This document shows, one piece after another, positions 30,170 to 38,345 of a DNA stretch of 38,345 bases. The DNA comes from Candidatus Altimarinota bacterium (lineage in GTDB: Bacteria > Patescibacteriota > Gracilibacteria > BD1-5 > UBA6164), in the NCBI GenBank assembly GCA_021129415.1, contig JAJOLH010000019.1, forward strand, positions 6,070 to 44,414, in the 5' to 3' direction. The position numbers were made by a program, and so were the translations under genes. Position 1 is the first letter of the stretch. Every line of letters begins with the position of its first letter. The notes under the pieces were generated by a model. It did not search any database, was not told the origin of the DNA, and worked only from the letters and a program-made list of their open reading frames with translations.

Positions 30170-31417
30170 ATGAACTTTACACCACAGCAACAACAATTTA
30201 TCTCAGAGTATGATATTGATCCTGCTCTAATTTTTGATGCGAGCTGAATGCATATTCAAAAGGCAAAAAGTGAGATGAAAAAGCAAAACTTACTTTTTGC
30301 GGTATGAGTAGAGCCGTGCATAGAGCAATGACACCAAATGATTATAAGAACTGGGCAGTGTGTTATGTGTAATCCAGACAGGATAGAATACATGAAGAAA
30401 CTTTGAAATAAGTCACAAGGAAATTACTTACCAGTTCCACTACCAGCTGATACTCGAGATTTTGGGTTACATCACTATGAAAAACATTTAGACTGACTTA
30501 CTCTCGTAGAAGCATGTGCAAATTTTATCGATTGGTTAGAAGTTATCAAAAACAGATCACAAAAAACAGTTGAGCAGTATTCTCGACATTTAGAGAAATT
30601 TTCAGAATACTTAGAAGAAAAAAACATAGATAGTTTTAATTTTACAGTGTGAGAAATAACTCTTAAATTAGCTGAATGATTTAGAAGTTATCTCTATAAA
30701 TGAGAAAAAAAGATAACAATCAAAACTGCGAATGCGTATATGATAACTATTCGAAGTTTTCTAAAATATCTTGAGAAGCAGTGAGAGAAATCTCTCTCAG
30801 CAACATCAATTGACCTCATAAAAGCAGAACCAAGAAGAGTGGAGTTCCTCTCACCAGAAGAGCTAGAAAAGCTCTTTAAATCTCCAGATGCTAGTACCCT
30901 CATCGGAAAAAGAGATCTTGCAATTATGATGTGTATTTACTCAACTGGACTACGTATTTCAGAGCTTACGGCATTGAATAAAAAAGATATTAATCTAGAA
31001 ACGCTCGAGTTTGCAGTGCGGGGTAAGGGACGAAAGATTAGGGTAGTATATCTTACTGAATATTCAGCTATTCTGATAAAAGAATATTTAAATGCAAGAG
31101 ATGATCATCTCTCTCCCCTTTTTATCCGTCATAATGTGTGAAAAAATAATATAGATGTACTTGAGGATGAAAATATGCGACTCTCTAGATTTTTCATCAC
31201 AGGAATGATAAAGGCATATGCTCTAAGGGCTATGATACTAAAGAATATCTCAGCACATACTCTCAGGCATTCATTTGCTACAACGCTCCTATGAGCGGGA
31301 GCTGACCTTCGAAGTATCCAAGAAATGCTTGGGCATGCTAGTATAACTACCACTCAAGTATATACCCATGTAACTAACCCTCAACTCAAGAATATTCATA
31401 AAAAATTTATGAAATAA
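30170..31417 (+). CDS. xerC: Xer-type tyrosine recombinase with a Cys/His-rich N-terminal extension
   Basis: The 415-residue protein has a standard C-terminal integrase domain: Arg262 in [10 protein letters not shown], Lys286 in RGKGRKIR, His363 and Arg366 in [13 protein letters not shown], His389 in MLGHASITT and the nucleophile Tyr398 in TQVYTHV. A SAM-like core-binding domain lies at about 115-215. Ahead of it are some 110 extra residues, where XerC/XerD (about 300 residues) have none. These include Cys50, His55, Cys64 and Cys67 (EPCIEQGHQ, then [13 protein letters not shown]), a likely zinc site. Xer proteins resolve chromosome dimers at dif. The extension is in frame through several TGA-glycines, so a standard-code annotation would lose it. 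The next gene begins 3 nt after the stop. Confidence 0.88.
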
Positions 31418-31420
31418 GAT

Positions 31421-31993
31421 ATGAAACAACAAATACAAGACATAAAAGATCTTAGAAAGTGAAGATTTTCATGGAGGCTCCTTTGAGAAAACTTTGTATT
31501 CAAAGATTGAAAGCATTTTTATAAAATGCCTACTTTTTTGGCAAAAAATATTATGTACAGAGACAATGACTCTTATGAAAAGCTTGTCGAAGCTATGAGA
31601 ATTATAAAAAAATATTTCTGACCATTAGCCAATATACCAAAAACTGAACTTTTCAAAGAAAAATCATGACACTATATCATGAAACAAGAGAATATTCCAT
31701 GAGAGAAACTTACTAAAAAAGCACTAAAAAATAACCCAAAACTCCTCTCAAAGTTCGAGCGGCTCATCATAGCAAACGAGCTCATGTGGAAGAAAGAGTG
31801 AATGTTTCTCGACATACTTTGAAGCGATATAGTAGCGCACCCACAAACTATTCATAATCTCTTTACTGACTGAGGCAATATCTATATATTTGATTTCTGA
31901 CTCCTAGAAAAGCAATCAAAAAATATATTCTTCAAATATTTTTCTCACTTCTGAACCTGGTTCCAGCTTAAATTCATGAAAATATTTTTTTAG
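31421..31993 (+). CDS. Protein-kinase-like fold protein (small, partly degenerate)
   Basis: The 190-residue protein shows marks of the kinase/aminoglycoside-phosphotransferase fold: a hinge-like GHYIMKQENIPGE (about 83-95), then an Asn in QTIHNLFTDGGNIYIFDFGL with DFG at 158-160. This resembles the metal-binding Asn and DFG of YrbL/Rio/APH-like kinases. A clear glycine loop is not obvious; FSWRLLGENFVFKDGKHFYK (18-36) may replace it, with a Lys. Substrate is unknown. It is encoded directly behind the Xer gene. TGA gives many glycines, including that of DFG; the stop is TAG. Confidence 0.5.
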
Positions 31994-31996
31994 TTT

Positions 31997-32023
31997 TTGA
32001 CTTATTATTATATATATTATAAT
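31997..32023 (+). promoter_or_regulatory. Putative promoter of the 68-residue ORF
   Basis: TTGACT (31997-32002), a 15-nt spacer and TATAAT (32018-32023) lie 29 nt before the ATG. An AT-only inverted repeat (32002-32012 with 32027-32037) overlaps it and could be an operator or chance. Confidence 0.5.
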
Positions 32024-32052
32024 ACATATAATAATAACTTTGAATACAAGAA

Positions 32053-32259
32053 ATGCTACTAGAAATGAGCCAATGGGAAAGAATCCTAGATGAAGATGAG
32101 CATGATAGCAGTATAAACATACCAGAAGATAGCAAAGGTTTTGTTCCAATTGTTAGGAGAACTGAGTCATTAGGTTGAAGTAATTATAAAATCGTTATCT
32201 ATAAGGATGATAGCATAGAAAGGATACTCTCTGCCTTACCAGAAGACAATCAGTCGTAA
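32053..32259 (+). CDS. Small acidic protein of unknown function
   Basis: The frame encodes 68 residues (starts MLLEMSQWERILDEDEHD) with one TGA read in SLGGSNYKIVIYKDD. It has no signal or membrane segment and no recognised family. A clear promoter upstream supports it. After the TAA the same frame continues for 20 plausible residues (DILDQALEKITTTFGSKSKI) to a TAG, so the gene may once have been longer. Confidence 0.5.
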
Positions 32260-32446
32260 GATATTCTAGACCAAGCACTTGAAAAAATAACTACTACCTT
32301 TGGATCTAAGAGTAAAATCTAGATTAGAACATAATGCGTGAGCGTTATTTTGGAAAAAAATTCATCATAATAAAACTCTAGAAACAGCTTCCTAATAATA
32401 TTTTTTTCATTATACTAGTAGTAATTCTAGTAGTATTTTTTTGTAT
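32260..32446 (+). other. Intergenic region with coding-like scraps and the pth -10 box
   Basis: Besides the tail of the previous frame, a second frame reads LRVKSRLEHNAGALFWKKIH and NKTLETAS to a TAA with a TGA-glycine but no start. It may be a remnant. TATACT at 32411-32416, 30 nt before the pth ATG, is a likely -10 box. Confidence 0.35.
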
Positions 32447-32968
32447 ATGAAACTCATAGTTGGACTTTGAAACCCTGGGGATAAATATCGAGAGACTCGT
32501 CATAATCTTGGTTTTATTTTTTTGGACAAATTTGCCCTAGAAAATTGATTTTGAGATTGGAAGTATGAGAGTAAATTTACAGCTGATATTAGTTCTGGTA
32601 TTATAGATTGAGAAAAAACCTTTCTTATAAAACCTCTGACTTATATGAATCTCTCTGGTGAATCAGTAGCCAAAATTTGTAGTTTTTATAAACTATCAGC
32701 TGAGGATTTTATAGTCATCTATGATGATATTTCAATGGAGTTTTGAAAAGTAAGAGTAAGGGATACTGGCAGCGCAGGCTGACATAATGGTGTAAAAAGT
32801 CTCATACAACACTTTAAATCTAATTGGACTCGGATCAAAGTATGAGTTTGAGAAGCTTGAAAATATGATGTATCTGACTGGGTACTCTCTAGATTTACAG
32901 CAGACGAACTCATAGATATAGATAATGAAATATATAACAAGATATCTGAAGAACTAAAAAAAAACTAA
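32447..32968 (+). CDS. pth: Peptidyl-tRNA hydrolase
   Basis: The 173-residue enzyme recycles tRNA by cutting peptidyl-tRNA. It shows the family start [20 protein letters not shown], with catalytic His in RHNLGF, then PLTYMNLSGESV, VIYDDISMEFGKVRVRDTG (catalytic Asp) and SAGGHNGVKSLIQHF. Glycines in GLGNP, FGKVR and AGGHNG include TGA codons. It is five bases upstream of murC, likely one transcript. Confidence 0.96.
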
Positions 32969-32973
32969 AAAAT

Positions 32974-34299
32974 ATGAATCAAACAACTATAGTGCCCCTT
33001 GAGGGTGAAAAAGTGTACTTCATAGGAATAGGTGGTATTTGAGTATCTGCTCTCGCTCGATACTATTTATCAGAAGGCTATGAAGTATCTGGAAGTGATA
33101 GCACAGATTCTGCTCTTGTTCAGTCTCTCATTTCTGAGTGATGTGATATAATAGTATGATCAGATGCAGAGAGGATAACGCAAGACATGGATCTCATTAT
33201 TTATAGTGAGGCTGTTCCTGCATCTCAAGATGAGCTTAGCAAAGCATGAGAGCTGTGAGTAAAAACTCTTAAATACAATGATGCTCTATGAGAAGTTGTA
33301 AACTGATATAAGCTCATAGCAGTTACAGGAACACATGGTAAATCTACTACAACAAGTATGATCTCGCAAATACTCAAAAATTCAGACGAAGACTTCAAAT
33401 CTATTGTATGAACTCTACTCAAAGAGTTTGATGGAAAAAATTTTTATAGCAGATGAACTACCGGGTATTTTGCTATCGAAGCTTGTGAATACAAAGAACA
33501 CTTTTTAGCATACAAACCGACTCTGGCAGTAATTACAAATATTGAATATGATCATGCAGATTATTTCAAAACTCCAGAGGATTATATCACTGCATATATT
33601 AAATTCATAGATAACATATTACCCTGAGGTTTTTGTATTATTGATAGTCATGATATAAATTCTAAATCTCTTATCTGACGCAGAGATGATATTACTTATA
33701 TAGACATTCAAGATGTAGATTTTCCTGAGATTATAATGCATGTTCCTGGTGAACATATATTCTTTGATGCGAAACTGGCATATATTGTCTCACATATGAT
33801 AGGAATAGACGATAAAACTATTCTAGAGACGCTCGAAGATTACTCTGGTGTTTGGAGACGCATGGAACAAATATGAACAACTCAGGAGGGAAATTTACTC
33901 ATGAGTGATTATGCACATCATCCAACAGAAATTCTAACAACTCTTTCTGCCCTCAAATTATGATATCCTAATAAAAAGATTTTTGTTGTATTTCAACCTC
34001 ATCAATATTCTCGAACTATAGAACTATTAGATTGATTTGAAACTTGTTTCACAGATGCTAACTCGCTAATAATTCCAGATATCTATGAATCAAGAGATAG
34101 TGATGAAGATAAAGCTAAAATGAGTAGTAAAATATTCGTTGAAGCTCTTCATCATCAAAATAAAGTTGATTGAGAGTGATTAGAAAATACTCTCAAACTT
34201 ATAAAAAAATATGATAGTGAAAATCCAGACTCATCTATAATATTACTACTATGAGCATGAAATATAGATAATTTAAGATATGACATCGATACAAAATAA
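32974..34299 (+). CDS. murC: UDP-N-acetylmuramate-alanine ligase
   Basis: The 441-residue Mur ligase adds the first alanine of the peptidoglycan stem peptide. The N-domain has [17 protein letters not shown], the UDP-binding loop. The ATP loop is [14 protein letters not shown] (about 112-125). [11 protein letters not shown] and [13 protein letters not shown] carry metal-binding Glu and His/Asp, and the C-domain has [11 protein letters not shown] and FQPHQYSRT. This set is typical of MurC rather than MurD-F. TGA encodes many glycines, including one in GGIGV. Together with the PBP and LCP genes it shows the cell makes its own wall. It ends at a shared terminator with bcp. Confidence 0.95.
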
Positions 34300-34320
34300 A
34301 AACAAGCTAAACTTGTTTTT
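34298..34320. terminator. Bidirectional terminator squeezed between two stop codons
   Basis: A 9-bp stem (34298-34306 with 34312-34320, arm AAAAACAAG) has a 5-nt loop. The murC stop (34297-34299) and the bcp stop (34319-34321) both overlap its ends. Confidence 0.75.
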
Positions 34321-34783
34321 ATTTTTCTATTTCTCTATATACCTTAGCAGCATGTCATTTTGCACGAACATTCTTCCACTCTTGCAATATATTTCCTTGT
34401 TTATCAAAGAGAAAAGTAGAACGAATGACTCATGTAACTATTTTACCATAGTTATTTTTTTCTCCGTATGCTCATAATTGTTTATGTAGAGTTAATTCAG
34501 GATCAGAGATGAGGTCTATGTTTAATTCTTGACTAGAAATAAATTTTTGATGTGATTCTACTGAGTCTTTAGATACTCAGACAAGTGTTATTCATAGTTT
34601 TTTATATTCTGATACCATGCAGGAGAAATCTTTATTCTCTACAGTGCAGCCAGGAGTATTATCTTTTGGATAGAAGAAAAGAAGCGTTTTATCTGAAAAT
34701 GAAAATAATTCTCAAAGAGTAAACTCTCATGCTTCTCAAGAAGTACTTACAGCAGAGTATTTTGTATCTAAATTTACTGACAT
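34319..34783 (-). CDS. bcp: Thioredoxin-dependent thiol peroxidase (BCP/PrxQ)
   Basis: The 154-residue peroxiredoxin has the BCP/PrxQ signature FFYPKDNTPGCTVENKDF, where the Cys is peroxidatic. A further Cys follows after nine residues (SCMVSEY), at about the place of the PrxQ resolving Cys. Later motifs are VGVSKDSVESHQKF and DPELTLHKQLGAYG. It would reduce peroxides using thioredoxin. It starts four bases after the secD stop and is likely read from the same transcript; there is no obvious functional reason for the pairing. TGA provides glycines at SGEAGEF, VGVSK and KGHAAK. Confidence 0.92.
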
Positions 34784-34787
34784 ATAT

Positions 34788-36422
34788 TTATTGTTTTCAA
34801 ATAAAATTATTCTTAGTTACCTCACTTTGAGCAAGTATTCGGATAAATAATCGTGATATAAAGAAAACTGTAAAGAGACTCACGAGTATTCAGAGAGCGA
34901 GTATAAAACCAAATCATTTAATCATATTGATTCCAAATATAAAGAGGATTCCAGCAACTATGAGTCCAGTAATATTTGCGTCCCATATCGCAGAGAATGA
35001 TTTATCAAATCCTATCCTCACAGCTTCTCTGAGATCTTCTCATTTTTTAATTTCATCCTTTACTCTCTCAAAGATGAGAATATTTGCATCAATAGCAATA
35101 CCAATAGATAATACAAGTCCTGCAATAGAAGCTAGAGTTAATACAACTCCAAACTGTTTAAGGATAGCCAGTGTTATTGCTATGTAGATAAATAGAGCGA
35201 CAGCAGCAATAAGTCCTGAAAGTCTATATATATATATAAGGAAAAGGAGTATAGAAACGAATCATAATATTCATGCAAAAATTATTTTTTCAAGAGAGTC
35301 TTGGCCTAATCTTGCATCTATAGTTCGTTCACTTGTTAAGTAAATTGGAGCAGGTACGACACCAATATTAATATCGTCGGAAAGAATTCTTGCAGAATCT
35401 GGAGTATAATTTCCAGTGATAACAGCTCTTCCGGATAAGATTGGTTCATCGATATTTGGTGCAGTTAAAAGCTCCCCACCAACAAATATTGCCATTGGGT
35501 TTCAAGTAAGCCTTTTTGTAAGATTTCCAAATATTTTAGCTCCTTCTGTATTAAAGGTTAACTCAATCATAGCTTTACCTATACCATTTCATTGGACCGA
35601 TGAATTAATAAAATACTTATCTGAAAGTACTCTTCCATCCTCATCTTCAGCTGGCACCCAAATAGATGGTTCAGCTTTAATAAATATATACTGATATGAT
35701 TCTCATGATTTTTTATAAATAAGATGTCATGCAACTCATGCTTTATCTTGTACATCAAGAAGCTTTGATGCATATCCGTTTTCACTAGTCGAAAAATCTA
35801 AAATTCAAGATCCAGTAGAGTTAATATACATTTCACTTAAGTTTGTACTTGTTCCGATAATAACATTATCAGTGTTTGTTGTAACTCTTTCAGACTCTAT
35901 AGAAAAGCTATCAGTTTTTGAGCTAAGTTCTTGATATATTTTTTCAGCAAGTATTTTCCTCGCAGCTAAATCTTCAGCTGTGATATCTTCCCTTAGTTCC
36001 TTAAATTCTATTTTTACCACTTTTCCAATAGCAGCTTTTGCTCTCTCTATATTATCAGAGCTTTGGAGGGCATCATTTCATTTCAGTGGAATTTGAACAA
36101 TAATATGCTCTTCCCCACCGTAACTAGCACTCGTTATAACACTGTCGTTAATATTAAGTGTTTCAACTCGTTTATCAATAATAGACTTCAGTCCTTCTAT
36201 TACAGCCTCTTTTCTCTGTAAGTTATAATCTTCTTCAAGTATAACTTCTGTTAAATCTACTTTATAATCTAATTCGATTCATCCACTTAAATCAAGCCCA
36301 AGCTTATACTCAGAACCTGAAAATGGAAGCTCTAAATTAAAATAACTCCATGGCAAAGCAAACAGCATAATAAAACATCCTCCGATAGCAGTCAAAAACA
36401 GTTTAAATATCAGTGATTTCAT
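34788..36422 (-). CDS. secD: Protein-export membrane protein SecD
   Basis: The 544-residue protein aids Sec protein export. An N-terminal TM helix (about 8-28) is followed by [17 protein letters not shown], the SecD hallmark. A large extracytoplasmic region holds [17 protein letters not shown], and the pre-TM segment is [20 protein letters not shown]. Five TM helices close the protein, with [20 protein letters not shown] and [15 protein letters not shown] between. SecF is not adjacent. ATG 36422 was chosen because the longer frame to 36479 merely reads through a palindromic repeat (MQPLSLSKGRGFRREL). bcp follows after 4 nt. Confidence 0.93.
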
Positions 36423-36432
36423 AAAATAACTC

Positions 36433-36480
36433 AACTCTCTCCTGAATCCTCTCCCTTTAGAAAGGGAAAGAGGCTGCATT
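36433..36480 (+). repeat. Palindromic dispersed repeat, copy C
   Basis: AACTCTCTCCTGAATCC, then CTCTCCCTTT/AAAGGGAAAGAG, then GAGGCTGCATT: the same element as copies A and B near 5.0-5.6 kb, 31 kb away. It lies 10 nt upstream of the secD start without a DUF559 gene, so it may affect secD expression. Confidence 0.8.
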
Positions 36481-36534
36481 TGAGATAAATAAAATAATGC
36501 CCCTATTCTATGGAAAAAGAATGCTATTCCAAAA

Positions 36535-36562
36535 AAAAACTCGGGATTAATCCTGAGTTTTT
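36535..36562 (-). terminator. Terminator of rlmN
   Basis: A 12-bp stem with one G-T pair (36535-36546 with 36551-36562, arm AAAAACTCGGGA) has the rlmN stop codon TAA (36547-36549) in its loop. The A-run on the plus strand gives the T-run for the minus transcript. Confidence 0.7.
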
Positions 36563-37623
36563 TCTATTTCATTTTGTTCATCTTTCTTCTTTCTTGCAAG
36601 TTGTCCACAAGCAGCATCGATATCGTCTCACATTGTAGCTCTGATAGTAGAGACTACTCAGTATTTTTGGAGAATTTTTTGAAATTTTTCTATTATAAAT
36701 CTTGGTGTTGTTGTATATCCATCTGATGATGTCCCTTCTCAAGCATTGTATGGAATAAAGTTTACATGAGCAAGTCTTCCCTCTAAGAGTTTTCAAAGCT
36801 CATCAGCTAGTTTGAGGTGATCATTTACTCCATTAATCATGATGTATTCGTAGAATATTCTTTTGTTCGTCTTGTCTGTATAATTATCCAGACTAGCCAT
36901 AAGAGCTTCTATGTCATATGTATGATCTACTGGCATGATAGATTTACGAATCTCATCATTAGGAGCATGAAGAGAAATTGCGAGAGATGTTTGGGGAAAA
37001 TCCTCAGTAAATTTATTGATTCATGGAACGATACCACAAGTAGAAACAGTTACTCTACGATTTGAGAGGTCAAATTTCTTTTGATCAGTAAACATATAAA
37101 TTGCCTGCTTCATCACATCGTAGTTGAGCATAGGTTCTCCCATTCCCATAAATACAACATTTCGCAGTCGTGATCATTCGTCGTTTACAAGTTTTGCAGC
37201 ATACATTACTTGCTCTATTATTTCATAGAGTGGAAGATTTTTTTGAAGTCAAAGTTTACCTGTAGCACAAAATGTACAAGCCATTGGACAACCAGCTTGG
37301 CAGCTAATACAAAGAGTATTTCTCCCTGATAAATGCCGCATTAAAACAGCCTCAATTAAGAGATCATCTGTGGTTTTAAAGAGAAATTTACTTGTCTGAT
37401 CATTCTTAGATGTAGCCTGGTGTTCTACTTCGAGTGATTGATAAAAACAATTTTCTTTGAGAAGCTCTCGAAGGTCTTTTGGTATAGTCTGGATTTCATC
37501 AAAATTTGTGATGAAATTTTTATAGATCGCATTTTCTATTTGACCATACCTGAACGCAGGAATTTTATTTTCTGCAAGAAGCGCTTTGAGCTCTGTCTGA
37601 TTATGTATTGAAAAACGTATCAT
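36547..37623 (-). CDS. rlmN: 23S rRNA (adenine-2503-C2) methyltransferase, radical SAM
   Basis: The 358-residue enzyme methylates A2503 of 23S rRNA and A37 of some tRNAs. The radical-SAM cluster motif is GCPMACTFCATGKLG (CxxxCxxC). NVVFMGMGEPMLNYD, RVTVSTCGIVPGI (catalytic region), SLAISLHAPND and the late MGDDIDAACGQL, with the second conserved Cys, are all present. The N-terminal helical domain ends at about residue 95. The glycine after GKL is TGA at about 37249, where a standard-code reading would stop. It has its own promoter and terminator. Confidence 0.95.
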
Positions 37624-37651
37624 AGTTGAACGTTTAGGTTAAGGCTCGGGG

Positions 37652-37679
37652 ATTGTATAGAATTTTTTATGATTGTAAA
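37652..37679 (-). promoter_or_regulatory. Promoter of rlmN
   Basis: On the minus strand TTTACA (37674-37679), a 16-nt spacer and TACAAT (37652-37657) lie 28 nt before the ATG. Confidence 0.6.
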
Positions 37680-37689
37680 GCCAAAAGTA

Positions 37690-37717
37690 TTGTGATTTTA
37701 TGAAACTTTTTTATACT
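37690..37717 (+). promoter_or_regulatory. Promoter of the prepilin-like gene
   Basis: TTGTGA (37690-37695), a 16-nt spacer and TATACT (37712-37717) lie 32 nt before the ATG at 37750. Confidence 0.55.
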
Positions 37718-37749
37718 CGTTATTATACAATATATTTTTCTATTTTTCT

Positions 37750-38345
37750 ATGAAACATTCTCTCAAAGCTACATCAATTATAGAAGCTATGATTGTACTT
37801 CTCATAGTTGTGAGTTGAATCACTGGAGTATATACTATCCTGAACTCTTCTCAAAAATTAGCGATTAGCACCTGAAATAGGATTGAAGCTATACAAATAG
37901 CCCGAGACTGACTCGAAGCATTTACTAATATTCGTGATACAAACTGGATACTCTACTCAGCTGATTATGAAAATTGTTGGAATACTTATAACTATGATGC
38001 TACATGTATTTGAAGTTCTGGCACATCAACTGATACAGTATTATGAGCTTCTCAAGGATTTTGAATCTATAAAAATTCAAATAATCAGTTTGAACTCATA
38101 AAGCACTGATGAATCATGGCATGATATTCAGACTCTACATACAGAACAAATTTTAGAGTTCAAAAAGATAGTAACTGATTTTATACTCAAAGCTGATCCG
38201 TAGATTTTAATCCTATCTACACCAGAGAAATACAAATCAGTTATCCTGATGGTGATTCAGATACTGATAGAATAGAGGTCACAGCTCTGGTACTATGGTC
38301 TGACTCATCTTCTTCAGCTCCTCAGAAGGTAGAGATGAGTACAAT
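37750..38345 (+). CDS. Type IV prepilin-like protein (3' end outside the window)
   Basis: At least 198 residues are visible and the frame is open at the window end. The N-terminus MKHSLKATSIIEAMIVLLIV followed by VSGITGVYTIL is the class III signal of type IV pilins: a short basic leader, a Glu six residues in, and a 20-residue hydrophobic helix. The processing residue before SII would be Thr or Ala rather than the usual Gly. ARDGLEAFTNIRDTNWILYS resembles PilV/PulJ-type minor pilins. A CWNTYNYDATC pair may form a disulfide. Glycines are often TGA. It is divergent from rlmN. Confidence 0.75.

Noticed and set aside
32002-32037. AT-only inverted repeat as terminator of the kinase-like gene
   Set aside because: The stem has no G or C and no T-run after it, and it overlaps a good TTGACT/TATAAT promoter. 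A chance AT palindrome or operator is as likely.
36279-36479. Longer secD start at 36479
   Set aside because: The extra N-terminus (MQPLSLSKGRGFRREL) is simply the palindromic repeat translated; the same peptide appears opposite copy A. The signal-like helix starts right after ATG 36422.
266-38345. In-frame TGA as true stops, giving many split genes or pseudogenes
   Set aside because: The pieces on both sides of each TGA stay in one frame and match single conserved proteins, with glycine expected at the TGA. Dozens of independent nonsense mutations, all TGA, are not plausible.
266-38345. UGA as tryptophan (table 4)
   Set aside because: TGA falls on glycine positions such as the Walker A motifs of ClpC, GGIG of MurC and the metal-site segments of Map. 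TGG is used normally for tryptophan, for example in PBP, SOD and ileS.
1-38345. CRISPR arrays, insertion-sequence transposases, rRNA genes and prophage genes
   Set aside because: I saw no regularly spaced direct repeats, no transposase motifs, no rRNA segments and no phage structural genes. The Xer protein looks like a chromosomal recombinase with no attachment-site repeats seen nearby.

Overview
The window reads as AT-rich bacterial chromosome that uses UGA as a glycine codon (translation table 25). This points to the Candidatus Gracilibacteria / Absconditabacteria (SR1, BD1-5) branch of the Patescibacteria (CPR). Nearly every conserved gene carries in-frame TGA exactly where glycine is expected, including the Walker A glycines of ClpC. 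No gene ends in TGA; stops are TAA, with a few TAG. Read with the standard code most genes break into pieces, so all coordinates here are for table-25 frames.

Layout. 1-3.2 kb: a cupin-like scrap, then a TelA-like / XpaC-like / coiled-coil operon. 3.2-6.1 kb: an accessory stretch with a possible small RNA, ridA, tRNA-Ser(GGA), small membrane proteins and two DUF559 nuclease-like genes beside palindromic repeats. 6.1-9.8 kb: ileS and a HAD-like protein. 9.8-11.3 kb: a decayed purF 3' end, an acidic coiled-coil protein, and ybaB. 11.4-16.2 kb (minus strand): a complete MoxR-DUF58-Bat operon. 16.5-17.5 kb (minus): superoxide dismutase then dCMP deaminase. 17.6-23.0 kb: an LCP-family wall ligase, a bifunctional class A PBP, and a 2-Cys peroxiredoxin. 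23.1-26.3 kb: a YtxH-like protein divergent from clpC. 26.4-29.4 kb: two large secreted proteins of unknown function. 29.4-32.3 kb: map, a Xer recombinase with an unusual Cys/His-rich N-terminus, a kinase-like protein and a small ORF. 32.4-34.3 kb: pth-murC. 34.3-37.6 kb (minus): rlmN, then secD-bcp. 37.75 kb to the end: a prepilin-like protein cut by the window edge.

Themes. Much of the content is housekeeping: translation (ileS, pth, map, rlmN, tRNA-Ser), envelope and peptidoglycan (murC, PBP, LCP, secD, pilin), proteostasis (clpC, Bat/MoxR) and oxidant defence (SOD, two peroxiredoxins). The accessory interest lies in the DUF559/palindrome cluster, the 42-nt inverted duplication linking two intergenic regions 8 kb apart, gene scraps that still contain UGA-glycine, and the Xer fusion. 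Promoters look regular: a -35 box, a 16-nt spacer, a -10 box and a leader of roughly 27-36 nt. I see almost no Shine-Dalgarno sequences before start codons.
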